DNA of 64,000 nt from Theobroma cacao (taxonomy: Eukaryota; Streptophyta; Magnoliopsida; Malvales; Malvaceae), in NCBI RefSeq assembly GCF_000208745.1, contig NC_030855.1:22611071-22675070 (forward strand), read 5' to 3'. Positions 1 through 13,167 of this stretch are shown one piece after another. A program made the position numbers and the translations under genes. The first letter of the stretch is position 1; each line of letters starts with the position of its first letter. The notes under the pieces are model-generated. The model saw nothing but the letters and a program-made list of their open reading frames with translations. It was not told the origin of the DNA and searched no databases.

Positions 1-3000
1 TATCTCTGGCATTCAACCATTCTGGAATTCGCCCAGTAAGTGAGTTGCTTGTCAGATACCTATTCAGTAAGCAACATAATGAAACCACATTTAAGCACTT
101 CTACTGGAACTTATACATTGAAAGGTTATAACTGAAACTTAAAGTGAAGTAAATATATTTAAACAAATTTAAAACTTTATAAGGATAATTAGGCATGCAT
201 AATTTTTCTTCCCTTTCTGATTTGGAAGATGTGGTAGTATCATCGTGCTAGTTACATTGTGATATTATTCATGATATTCCATCAAGTGCACCAGTCAGAT
301 AAAATAAACAAATGACTCTGTTGCCATAAGAATCAAAGATTTAAAGTTTACATTTAACGTTTTGATTAACTACTGATTTTTTCACATGAATAGACCTATA
401 ATTAACTGACCAAAGAAAAAAAAAAAAAACTTATGATTGAGTATCAATTTTAAGAGCAATATCCGCAAGTGTTCTTCTGATGGGTTCAAAGATGTTATTC
501 TCGATTTAAGATGAATACACCTCCAAAATTCACCGCACTTACATGTATTGAGTTTTTGGGTTTCCAGAATCTAAAATGTTACCTTCCAATTTATTGAAGC
601 TGAGATCTCTGGAAGAGAAATAGACAAGTCAGGTATTTCAATAACTACACAAATAAAAATTTCAAAATGATGGTTTGATTGAAATGTGAATCCATGAAAT
701 ATATTAGATGAGTGCATTTATGAAGAACTGATGCATGAAAAGAATTCAAGCATAACTGATGTTGGAGTTTTCTGATTATAGCAGATTCATGTATAATCTA
801 AATATTCAACTTTCAAGAAAATGAATAATCTAAACAATCCATTAACCTGATGAAATTGTTGCTACAAATATTACAGAGTAGTTAATGATATGGCAATTGA
901 TGCAAATGCGTCCAAAAAGAGAAATCCGGCACTATATTTATCTATATCTCCACCTTCAGATTCAAGGGATTTAACCTTAACATGCCCTTAATACTACATT
1001 TAAAAAGATAGGCCATTTTTTTTCTAACTGGAATTTGACTAAATTGAGTAACCAAGCTGCCAACACTTAAAAGAGCATGGGACAGAAATGAAACACCTCA
1101 CTGTACATTGCTACTTTAGTCTCAACATGGATTTGTACCAAAAACTTCATGAAACATAAACAGACATTTGTGTCTCAGCAGAAGAACTGAGACATCACCA
1201 TCATGCTCATATACACAAACATATATGAATTTATATCATGACTTGAGAAAACTACACATTTTGAGGAGAAATCTCTTTTTTGACCTCTATACAATATGTT
1301 CTGTTACTAACCCCATTAGATTATAAACAATACACTAAACTACATTAGTATTTTGAAAACCAAATAAGTTTAGAGGAACATATTGTGTGAGGTTACTTTT
1401 TAAAGTAATGAGACAATGATAAATTATTAAACTTTATAACTGATAATTACCAACAAAACTGAAAAAGAAAATAATTGTTGTAAAACTTTTCCACACAAAT
1501 TTCTCTCCAAAATCAGGCGTAGCCCTGGAATTAATCAACAGTCATGCAAAGCTTCTTTTACAAAAATTTCACTGAACTAATATTTTTAAACAAAATAATG
1601 CAAAGTGTACCTAACCACCTACCATTGAAGCTTGGAGCAGGATAAATTTATTAAAATCCACATGTGAAGAATGAAAAATGATGTTCCAAATACTGAAACA
1701 TAAATAATGAAAATTTAGATGAAACAAGAGTAGCAGAATTACAAAATTTGCATTTGCGAAAATTCCCATATATAATCCGGGATCGGTCCAGATATATTGC
1801 AGCTACGCAACATCCTGCAATAAATATAGCCCACATCATTTGAGCACAATCATTGCAAAATGGGGATTAGTATGACCTTGAAGAATTTTTCAAGCCATGG
1901 GAATGACTTACAATCTGTACATATTTTTCATATTTTGTAAGTTCGGAAACTTTGAACCCTCTCCAGGTAAGTCACTGATTCTTCTGAAAAATATTGCATC
2001 ATAAAGAACTTTAAAAGAGAAAAGGCTTCCAGAGCAGTAATTTTACTATCTAAATTGGAACAGAACAAGATGATGTTATAGAGATTAAGGGCTACAAAAT
2101 CAAAAGATAATGAAAACAAACTCACAGTTCAGTTAAATTATGCAAGACAGATAAGCTCGAAGGAATTGGCCCTTCAAAACCACTAGCTTGAATCTCTCTG
2201 TCAGTAAAAGAATTCAAATTGATGAAGATTTCATCACCAATATTTTCAATGAGGGACTCTAGTGAAGTAGTAGGGCCAGAAAGACTTACAATTTCTCAAG
2301 TTGCTTCCAGCTTTGAAAAATGTTGGGTATTTTTCCAGTGAAGTTGTTACTGCTAATCCTACTGGACAAACCTCATATAAAAGCAGGAATACTTAGCAAA
2401 TCTAGAACTGTTAACAGTATAATTTTGGATAGTGCTGGGAACACGCACAGTTCTTTTAGATTGGACAGCTTAGCAAGGGCCAAGGGAAACTCTCCTGTGA
2501 GAAAGTTAGCGTTAAGGATACTGCATTCACCAAAGAGGAAGAATCAGGCCAACTTCAACTGAGTCAAGTATTGGTTGATTTTGCTAATTATTTTGACAGA
2601 GATAGACAGATTAATCTTGCATGAATGTCATGAGGAAAAAAAAGCCTAACAGGTTTTCCAGGTTAACCAATTTCCCGAGCTCAGGAGGAATAGTTCCAGA
2701 AAACAGGTTGTTCTCGAGGGACCTGAAAATATAAGACTAATGAGAAACACTATCATGATTTTAAACAAAAAAGAAAGAGGTAACACGAAAGAAATCATAA
2801 GCAAGAGAGACTTACAAATATTTTAGGGTGGTAATTTGTCCCAAATAGCCTGGAATTGGCCCTGATAAGCGGTTCATAGAAATAACCCTGAAATAAATTA
2901 ATTTCTATCATATGACTGAAGGAAAGCTTGTAAACAGGATCAAGATGAAGTGCACTAGTAGCTTACAAAATCTCCAACTTCAGAGCAGCCCATTCATGCG

Positions 3001-4311
3001 GTATTGTACCCTTAAGATAGTTCAGATAGAGTAGTCTAAAAGCAACAGAGAAGAGTTTTTTACATGGATAGGAGCTTATGATCTTATTTTCTGGTTTTAA
3101 AGAGTAACTAAAATTTATCAAAATTTGTAACCTTTTCTTAAATTGTTTTAATATGTGGTAGCTTAACAAGTGAGCGTGGAAGAACACCATCAAGATCCTG
3201 CCCTGTGAGATAGCTGCTCCAAAAAATACAAAGCTTTTTAGATGCATGTCCAATTCAAAATTTCCAAATATATGTTCTGCTTTCACAGAAAATGATAAGG
3301 AGAGAAAATTTAGTAGCTAGAAGAAGTATTCAATGATAAAAATGAGAGCACAGTTCTCCATATCAAAAAAAAAAAAAACAGTATCAAACTTTTTATCATT
3401 CATATTTATATTAATGACTGAGACGATTAATTCGAATAAATTTGCATTCAAAGCCATAGTCACAAAGCCCATTTATCTTGAATGAGGCATACCTATGGCT
3501 TTCGTATTGCTAAAATCAAGTTGGGGGAATGTAAGCAAATCACTGGTTCAGAAATCAAAGCTATTGAACTAAAATCAAAAAAAAAAAAAAAGAGGACCAT
3601 TATAAAGAAAATCAGAATAAGCATTTTCTTATCTACAGAAAAGACATACATTCCATCAATATGACATTCACCACTAGGGAAGGAACAATTGCAGGTGACA
3701 GTACTGTTGTTAATGGCCGGTGGTATATTTGGTGGCGGCGGTGGTGTAAACCAGCTTGACTTATTGTTGCAAGGGTTCTCATTGAAATTCCAATCCTTCT
3801 TTCCAAGTTCTGCGGCTATCTCATGAAGAGCTTGTACTGCACAGCCCCAGAAAAGAATGAAAATACTCTCTTGAGTGTTCTTAGGGACATACACCCAGAA
3901 TGTCAAACATGCAATGTAATACTTAATGACGAAAACAATGATGAATAGATTAAGAATCAATAAAAAGAAAAGCGAATGGTATAAGAGTAAATGGGAAGGG
4001 TGTGAAACTCAAAATATAAAGTGAAAACTTTCCATATCAGCTAGTAAAGTAAGTACTTGGTTTATTTTCTTTCAAGCAAGAGATCCAAAGCTTAATTTTA
4101 AACCATTAGTTAATCATAACCAAGATATCACAAAACTGAAGCAAAGAAAGAGATTGCTAAGCTGAATTATTTTACCTTCATTATCTGGAGGAAAAAGTGG
4201 CTCCACTTGAGCTTTAACTTTGTTTGTTTCCATGCAAATGAGCATCAAGACTGTAAGAACCATGTACCCAAAACGTTTCATTGTTGAAAGACACTTAGCA
4301 ACTCTTCTCAT
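1..4311 (-). CDS. LRR-VIII-2 receptor-like kinase, ectodomain part only; probably decaying (gene A)
   Basis: Reads leftward from ATG at 4311 and runs off the window before any malectin or kinase exon. Exons seen: signal peptide 4176-4311, N-terminal cap 3650-3836 (ends CHIDGM), then LRR exons 3142-3213, about 2965-3039, about 2816-2888, 2651-2722, 2449-2520, 2290-2361, 2126-2197, 1912-1983, 543-608 and 1-59. Most are exactly 72 bases and join in the same phase, like copies B-D. By family it should be a plasma-membrane receptor kinase. Signs of decay: the donor after the first LRR exon reads TTAAGA where the paralogues have GTAAGN, and reading on meets TAA at once; two further donors are weak (GTTAGG after 2651, GTGCGT after 2449). 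The exon encoding the VLRNC-type repeat, present in B (C and D carry ILKKC), was not found between 608 and 1912. Skipping the damaged 72-base exon would keep frame, so a functional shortened product is possible. Confidence 0.7.
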
Positions 4312-5189
4312 GTTCTATCAGAGATTACCAGCTTTGCTTGGTATCTCTCTTGTCTGAAAAAGAATACAGTTCTACTTTGAGTGCAAGATCATGATGAGGC
4401 AAGTGGTAAAAAGGTAGTGGCCAGTGATAAAGTTATCGATTGTTGGAGCTGACTCTTGACCTTGTAATATTTTGGATTAATAAATTTGCTTTATAGTTAC
4501 TGACCAGTCTCTGGCTTTTGGTAGAGTAGGAAAAAACCTCCTACTACTACTACAGAAAGGTGGAGGTGAAAGTTTATATTGAGGAATAATATATGTATTA
4601 TCTTCCTAAAGTAGGGGCATTATTTTATATTCTTTTGAAGTGAGAAGATTCTAGCAAACAACCCTGTTGAAAAACGCCATTGAAAGGCCACATGGCCACA
4701 GCTTAAGAATGGTCCACTAGTGGAGAATAACACAAAAACATAAGAAAGAAATTGTGATTTAAATATTTTTTAAAGTATAATACATGCTTGTCCGTAAAGT
4801 CATGAAGCTGCCTGAGATTAAAGCTTTTAATTAAGTATTAGCTAAAGAGAAGTACACATAATAAGTCTAACTACGTCTTATTGTATTAAATATAATGGTG
4901 GTTCTCCCATGCAAGAGTTGGCCTTGTACACTAGGTGCAGAGCCGGGGGGACGTGTGACCACCCGTAAAAGATATAATAGCATGGAGCCAAGGATAAGCT
5001 TCTGTTTTCGCCCAGCCCAGTGTTTTAGACAAATCGGTCAACGTTTAGACAGGTCAACTCAGCTCATCGATTTTTTCAATGTATAAGCGAATCTAAGTCT
5101 TAAATGTTAGAGTGATAATTATAAGCCAAACCTCATGGTAATGCTTGGTCGGGAGAAATAGAATAGTCATTTTTTTTTAAATAAAATTA

Positions 5190-6076
5190 TATTTGATTCA
5201 ATGAAATAGTTATTTTTCAAAATAATTATTTTAAGAGAAGTTTGAATAGTTATTACCAAAACTCTCTTGATAATAGTTATTTTAAATTATTAAAAATAAG
5301 AAAAGAAGTTGATTAGACAAATATATTTTTTTATAATTTAAGAAATTATCTTATAAAAAATACTAAACCTACTTTTTTTCTCTCTCTTCCTCACTCCTCT
5401 TTCTAAAGCACAAAAGACACAAAATTTTTTACTTTATTTTCAAAAAAAAGGGAATGAAAATATTTAAATATTATTTAATATATTAATATTATTTCACTAT
5501 AATAAATATTATAAAACATATTACTTAATATTATTATTTAAATATTAATTAAATATAACNNNNNNNNNNNNNNNNNNNNNNNNNNNNNNNNNNNNNNNNN
5601 NNNNNNNNNNNNNNNNNNNNNNNNNNNNNNNNNNNNNNNNNNNNNNNNNNNNNNNNNNNNNNNNNNNNNNNNNNNNNNNNNNNNNNNNNNNNNNNNNNNN
5701 NNNNNNNNNNNNNNNNNNNNNNNNNNNNNNNNNNNNNNNNNNNNNNNNNNNNNNNNNNNNNNNNNNNNNNNNNNNNNNNNNNNNNNNNNNNNNNNNNNNN
5801 NNNNNNNNNNNNNTATTTATTTCTTATCATAGTTTTTTTTTATTTTAATTAAAAAATTTTTAAATTTTAATAAAAAATATTTTTATCATTTACCCATTAT
5901 TTTTTAATTATTTTTAAAATTATTCATTTCAACCAAATAATAAAATAAATAATAATAATAATTTCTATTCTATTTCATTCTCATGAACCAATCTACATAA
6001 TAACTATTATTCTTCTATTTTATTCTCTTGGAATGACTATTCTATTTTCATTCTATTTTTTTCAGTGAATCAAACA
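5190..6076. repeat. Possible MITE-like element with imperfect inverted ends
   Basis: The left part near 5192 reads TTTGATTCAATGAAA and the right part, read on the opposite strand from about 6074, reads TTTGATTCACTGAAA; both continue inward into AATAG/AGTTATT-rich sequence. The interior is AT-rich, has no coding capacity and contains the N gap. Such arrangements are common in plant miniature inverted-repeat elements. The exact ends and target duplication cannot be fixed by eye, and chance similarity of AT-rich DNA is an alternative. Confidence 0.35.
5560..5813. other. Assembly gap (254 N)
   Basis: Unbroken run of N in an AT-rich intergenic stretch. Any open frame across it is an artefact. Confidence 0.99.
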
Positions 6077-7045
6077 TACTATAGTTGTAGTGTAAGGGTA
6101 TTCTGCATTGGGTGAAAATGGAGAGTAATGTTCAAAATTATCCCCAACAAGCAAAACACTGAGCAGTCGTTCTCTGGTTTTTGTAGCATTTGGCACAGGC
6201 GCCATACCTCATTGCATACCCAATTCATTACAACAAAATTTACATAATGATGCCCTTGCTCAGTGCAAAAGAAAAACACACCCCTTCCCTTCCCTTGATA
6301 TCACATCTCTGGTCTGTATGTACAGCAAGTATCAAGAACACAAAAAATCAGACCTCATCCCCAAGACAAAAATACGGAATCAGGTAAAACACAATTCATA
6401 TCCACAGTTATACCCAACAGCACTTCAGAGCATCACCTCCACAATTTCAGAGACGCATCTCGACAACAAAGAAAACGCAGCATGTGGTCCTTTGAAGCCA
6501 CATCAACAGCAATAATGATCAAAAACAGCAAACACCGAAGAACCTAAACAGTAACAATGATCAAAACCAGCGAGATGTACTCTTGCTAGATCCGAACCAA
6601 AATATCTAATTAATACACCAAAAATTCGTACCATCATACTTAAAACTCTCATTTTTAATATTTTTTTCCCCTCGTTTTGAAACCTTCTTACACTCAAAAT
6701 TCCTGACTATAAAAACATCTTTGACTGGTTTCCATTGGCAGCCAACCCAAATGTTTAATTAATATTCTATAAGAAAAAAAGTAAAAACAAGGACCTAAAA
6801 CCTGCAGAGTATCCAGCATCAAATTATCAACTTTGTACATCTGAATTCAGATATTTATATTAAATCAATTGAATTTGTACTATTGAACTAAAAACTGTCT
6901 CAATCGGCAAAAGAATTTAGGACTATTTACAACTTCTAAGCACTGCTGAATTCATACCAGATAGATGATACAGCCCAAGTGATTTTGTAGACTTGTATTC
7001 TAGCCTCTACGATGGAAGTATGCAACTGGAAAGAAATGCTCACTG

Positions 7046-10000
7046 CTACGTACCAAATCTAGAAACTGGGTTGATTTCATTGGAGCTATGAGATGTAGAT
7101 GAAGAGTAGATGGTATGAACTGTTGTTGAATTTTGGGTTTGGCTTCCACTCGAACTTTGATCTTCCTTCTGTCGACGGAGATCTCTCATGGCCTTAAACC
7201 TTAAATCTTCGGTATAGTTGCCTGGTTCTGGTATCAAGTCAGGAACAGTCATTCGCCCTTCAAGCATGCTTACCGCCTCAGACATAGTAGGTCTAAGTGA
7301 TGCAGATGCATTTGTGCACAACAGAGCCACTTTAACCACGAGTTCTGCTTCTTCTTTCTTGACTTCAGACCTTAACCTCTCATCGAGAAGCCCTATCAAG
7401 CTTCCAGTTTGTTGGAGATGGCAAGCCTGCAATGTAGAGTTATAATTGATATATCTTGTCATATTTTAGCGTAGGAGAAATTTGAAAACTTGTAAAGAAA
7501 GTGGACCGCCAAGAGTAGGACAGTAGGCAAGTACCCAATCTAAAAGACAAACAAACTTTTCACTTGGCATAAAGTTATTGTTGTTCTTCCCAGTAACGAT
7601 TTCCATTACCACAACTCCATAACTGTAAACATCTGCTTTGTGTGTCAAGTGGCCCCATAATGCATATTCTGGTGCCATATATCCCCTGCACATTAAGATT
7701 GGGGAGTTGTTATGCAAAGCATGATCTTCATGCAAGTATCTTAAGTAGACAAAAAAGGGCCGACGTTTCTTGTTTATTGAAGGTATAATAACTCACATGG
7801 TTCCAGCAATTCGGGTGGTGATGTGGGTCTTCTCCTCTTCATCAAGCCTAGCTAAACCAAAGTCAGATATTTTAGGGTTTAAGTCACTATCCAGAAGCAC
7901 ATTAGTAGCTTTGATGTCTCTGTGAACAATTTTGAGTCTTGATTCTTCATGCAGAAAAGCCAGACCTCTAGCTATACCAATACAGATCTTAAGCCTTGTA
8001 GCCCAGTCTAGCTCTAGCTGATTGTGTTCTGGACCTACATATTATCCCAAGAAAGTATGTCTCACCAGATTTAGTCTTATCCATGTGCAACATGAACATC
8101 AGTGAATCATGTCTTGATCTATAATAGTTACAAAGTAAGAAAGAAAAAAAAAAAACATGAGTGCATGATACAACACTCACCAAACAAAGCACGGGCAAGG
8201 CTATTGTTTTCCATGTACTCATATACCAGTAGCAATTGATCCCCTTCAACACAAAATCCATGAAGCTTGACAAGATTTGGGTGTTGCAAACAAGATATCA
8301 TCCCAATCTCATTTAGAAATTCACGATTTCCTTGCCGTGATTTAGATGAGAGCTGCTTTACTGCAATCTTGGTACCATCAGGTAACTGACCCTGCACCCT
8401 GACCTTTATTAGATTCTCGTATGTTAAATAAAATAGAAATTAATACTATGAGGATAGTCACATAACGTTTAGCACCTTGTACACAGGACCAAAACCACCT
8501 TCTCCAATCTTATTAGCAGAATTAAAGTCATCAGTGGCAACTTTAATCTGTTTCAATGTGAAAGTCCCTGACGGCATGTCTCCTTTGGTATCTGTTTGCA
8601 AAGAGCCAAAATTGTGTTTACTTGATCAATAATTCTTTAAATTAGAAAAATAAATGATTTCCTGAATTTTATGTAGGGTGACTAACAAGAGCATTAATAA
8701 TTTAGATTGTACTATATTCATGACAGGTAATTTAATTGCACCATTGAGGTCAAAGCTACAGTAACTTGAACAGAAAAATGACCTAACAACTTTAGCTGCT
8801 ATTCCTGCAATTAATTTATTTATAACAAACCAAGAAAAGCTGGCATAACCCTGCACAATTGGGAAACACAAGAGACATTCTGCCAGTAGAATGTCTATAA
8901 TGCAATGATAGAATATAGGCTGACCTTCCTTCCTCCAATATTTTCCAAGCAAACTGCGTTTCCACCAAAGAATTCCCAGTATGAAGAAGACAAGGCATGA
9001 TATTACAACCCCAACAATAATATAAGCAGTTCCCTTGTTTCGTCCATTTGAGCATTGTTTAAAATCTGCCAAAACAGCAAGATTCATTAGCTGAACCAAA
9101 AAGGCCTATCACAAGAGAATTTTTCTCCACTTTTCACCTATTTTTATTATAATGGGTGTGTGTATTGTTTTTGGGGGAAAGGTAGCCTTAAAATAAAAAG
9201 AACTGCATGTGCTCAATGTACAAGGAAAGACTATGCAGATGTTATACCTGAAACTACAGAAATAGCAGATACAAGTGGCCCATAGACACCTCTTATAGGA
9301 ATCCTTGTTGTTCCTTTGCCAGCCCAATAGAATCGAATCTCCAAGAAATTATTTGTCACACTTACATTAGGAACTTGTTTTACTAAAGGCTTTTGAGCAC
9401 TCCTAGCCACTGATTCAATATTGAAGTCCTTCCACAATAATTTTTCCTGTTACAAATGTAAATTAATTTTGAGCAAAAAATACAAATGTAAATTGATGTA
9501 TCCTTATTTGCAACTTCAAAAAAGTACATATTTTCAAAGGTGTGTTTAATCACCTGAACATAAATGTCAAACATGCGCCTACCAAGGCTGTTATATGTTT
9601 CATCAGTAGTAAACTGTATCTCTGCAAAATCCAAAGTTATGGTGTAATTTCCGTTCTCTAAGCAATAATGGAAATAAGTGAGCGATATTGGAGCTCTGCG
9701 GGCTGTTGTGTACAGTTCTGAGATGTTTAATGACAGCTTTGATACGGTATAACGTGTATTTTGGAAATCATTGTCATCCATAAAGTCTCCAGTGCTACTA
9801 AATCCCCAATTGCCATCAGCTCTAATATAGTATTTTGCTGCTCCCCCCTCAACATCACCATCTCCTTCATATAATAAATTTGTGTTGATCCTTGTGTCCT
9901 TTCCACCACAATTAACATGTAAACAATTTGAATCTGCTACAAGGAAATGATTTGGTATTAAACAAAGAAATTAGCTCAATAATATATTTAAGGAAATGCA

Positions 10001-13000
10001 ACATACTTAAAAAGTCAATTTCTAACAAAGTATGATGTTGTTCCTTAAATGTTATATCAACACCATTGTAATATATTATTCCATAAACCCAATACTTTTA
10101 GAAAAATGTAGACTTGGACGTACAAATCGATCTTTTATTAGACCATTTTACCTGTGTTCTTCATGTATGACTCTTTCAGGCAAGCTAACAACAGTTTGCA
10201 CTTTCTTGTTTGGAAATGTTTCTAGATAAACTATTGAGAAATTGTATCATAAAGTATAGCAAGATTGCAGATTTGCCAACTTATTCATACAAATACGTAA
10301 AACAATTATTTATTTATCAATGAGAGTTGTAGGGTATAACTTATCTTTTTTTTCTAAAAGTAGCTATATGTTTGACTTGAGAGAAGTGGAGATAAGAGAA
10401 GCTAGGAGATAACACTAATCATTGTAGTACTGGGTCACATCATATGAAAGAAATCTGGGTTAAAAGCCCAAAATGCAAGTATGTAAATCCAATCTAGTAA
10501 TAAAATTGAAAGAAATCTAATGATTAGCAGTCCAGATGTTCCAACTCCTAAGGAGACATACTTACACTGAGGACAGGTGAAATCCTTCCTGCATGGAAGA
10601 GCTCCCCTCCTGTTACAGAGATCAGAACAGAAAATTATTATCACAAAGTTGAACAGTGCAAACACAAGATCTTCCTTTATCAAGCCACCAAACACTAGAA
10701 CAACAACAAAAATAATAGTAATAAAAAGAAAAATGAGAGAAAGAAAGGGAAAGAAAACTCTTACAAGTTGTTCCTTGATGAAGAGCTGCGAAACAAATTT
10801 AGGTTCAGATTCCTAAGGACAAAATGAAATAATTATTAGCTCCATATCAAATCAAGGATAAAAGGTATAAAGGAAAGAATAATACAAAAGTAGTCTAACA
10901 TGTTCTCATGACAAACTGGTTTCTCAGGGCCTTGCCATGTGAAGTTATTGTACGAAAGATCACTGCATCCAAGCATTGAGAATCAATATCAACTTCCCAA
11001 ATAAGGATGAGAATGAACTTAAATAATAGTATTTGATTATTCAGAGAGATCTTTTTCTCCCCCTTTTTCCCCCTTGAGTGTTATGAGTAGTGCATCTAAG
11101 CTTAAAAAACCAGTGAAGCTCTTTCAGAAATTTAAACACCAGGCAGAGGGCATATATTTTCCTTTGAATGAACCACATGAGGAGAACATAGATTGAATGT
11201 TGGATTGCAAGTTGACAAAAAAAAGGGAAGAAATGGAAATATGATAAGAAATATCAGACAGAAACATACATGCTAGTCCCTTGCTTCAAGATTGAGTCTG
11301 GCACATCTCCACTTAGCATGTTGCCACTTAAAAAGCTTATAAAAACCATGTCAGATGGTCAGTATGTCATCTTAATCAAAATAACAGAAAGCAATCAAAT
11401 AATCTCTAATTTAAAATTTTAATTTCACATATCGATGTCAGTTTGTTAAGTGGTTCTGGATTGTAAAACAAATTTAGTATTCAATCTCTGTTATAAATCC
11501 TCTCATTCCTAAACTTATGACTGTGAGCTTCTATTTTTGCACATTGCCAAATTTTCTAGCTTTTACAATTAAAAAGTTCAAATTGCTTATTCAGCATCTT
11601 AAACAACGTTTCCCCATCAACAAAAAAAAAAACAAACAATGTTTCTCTGTGATGAAGTGCAAAAGAAAACTAAATGAAGCCACAATTTGAAGTTAATACT
11701 TACACAAATCTTAGACGATCTGCACGTATGCTGGTTGGAATTTTCCCAACTAACTTGTTGAAACTGACATCCCTGTTGCAGTAGGGTTTGATTATTTTAT
11801 GCCAGTGCTCAAATTTTTAAACATGATTTTGTAAACTAAGAGTCTTTAAAAGGTAACTCAATAATTAATTCGCTCTTTGAATCCAAATAATATGAGTTCA
11901 TTTCTGGCAATAACTTGGTGATAGAAATCTATTCAAGAAGGTTCATAAGGCAGCTTTTGACCAAATAAATAAAAGAGACCTATTGTGTAAATATTATCTC
12001 CTAGGAAAGTAACAGGGGGCAAATAACAAACTTTGCTTTCGAAATATATGCCTTAAGCAATCCTTCTCAATTCAAAAATAGAAGCAAACTAGACAACAGT
12101 TAATACCAAAAAAGAAAGAAACAGATATTGTAGTTTTGACATGATTATTAATTCAAAAAGTGCCCTGTATTTTGCGTTTTAAGTGTTTTCTAGTGCATGC
12201 TCCTGTGACTGTAACATGTATGTACCATTCATAAAGACATCCCAAATTTGTCTCTAATTGCTATGTTCTAGGCACCCTTTTGATATATTTGCACTTATAA
12301 GCCTGATCCTTGTTCAATTTCTATTTAAGCATAAAGATCAAGACTTTTCAGCACAAGACTTACACAACATATAAAGTCTTTCCTGTGTAATATGAATAAT
12401 TCGTCTGCAGTCTGCAGTTAGACCAATGTCCATTCTGCAGCGAGATGGTGGTTAACTATGTAACTGTGGTTGCTAATTGAAAGTTATCGAGGCAATAATT
12501 TTAGTTTCCTAAAAAGAGAATGGAGGACAAATCCATGCAGAATCAAAGAACAGTTATGTTCATAAATGCAATACTAATAATAATAAATATGTCCCCTTGT
12601 ATGAGTGTCCCGTGAAAGTGATTGCAAACATTGGAAGGTAGGGAAACCTTATACCATAAAATGTTGTGCATGCTTTACTTACAACATTTCCAGATTCTTC
12701 ATTGCCCAAACATAAGCAGGGATCTCTCCAAAAATGTTACAATTCCTCAAAACCCTAAAATATATAACCGGATCACATTTAGTCAAAATGGATCATATAT
12801 AGATGGCACCTTTAATATATTTGATGATGTGAGCGCTAAACATACAATCTTACTATGCCTGTCATGTTTCTGACCATAGGAAAACCCTGATTTGGCCCAT
12901 TTATATCACTAATCCTCCTGCATAAAGATAAGTCCAGCATTCATGAGCCATCAACGAAAAACAAAAACTAGTTAAGCGATATAAAGTCAATGACTACAAA

Positions 13001-13133
13001 TAAAGGAGGCATTATACTCACAGCTCAACTAAATTACTCAAAAGTGATATGCTTGTTGGTATGGGTCCCTCAAGTCCACTTGCATGCATTTCTCTGCAAT
13101 TATTCAGAATAAATAAGTATAATTGTAAAAAAA

Positions 13134-13167
<34 letters not shown>

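Larger units (their letters stand above)
4312..7045. other. Intergenic: upstream of gene A and downstream of gene B
   Basis: No coding exon recognised. It should hold the promoter and leader of gene A (just right of 4311) and the 3' untranslated region of gene B (just left of 7046). Much of 5150-6090 is extremely AT-rich and is interrupted by an assembly gap. The short open frames between 6079 and 6697 show no family resemblance. Confidence 0.6.

Noticed and set aside
5549..5830. Open frame across the N run
   Set aside because: It consists almost entirely of unknown bases, so it is an artefact of the gap.
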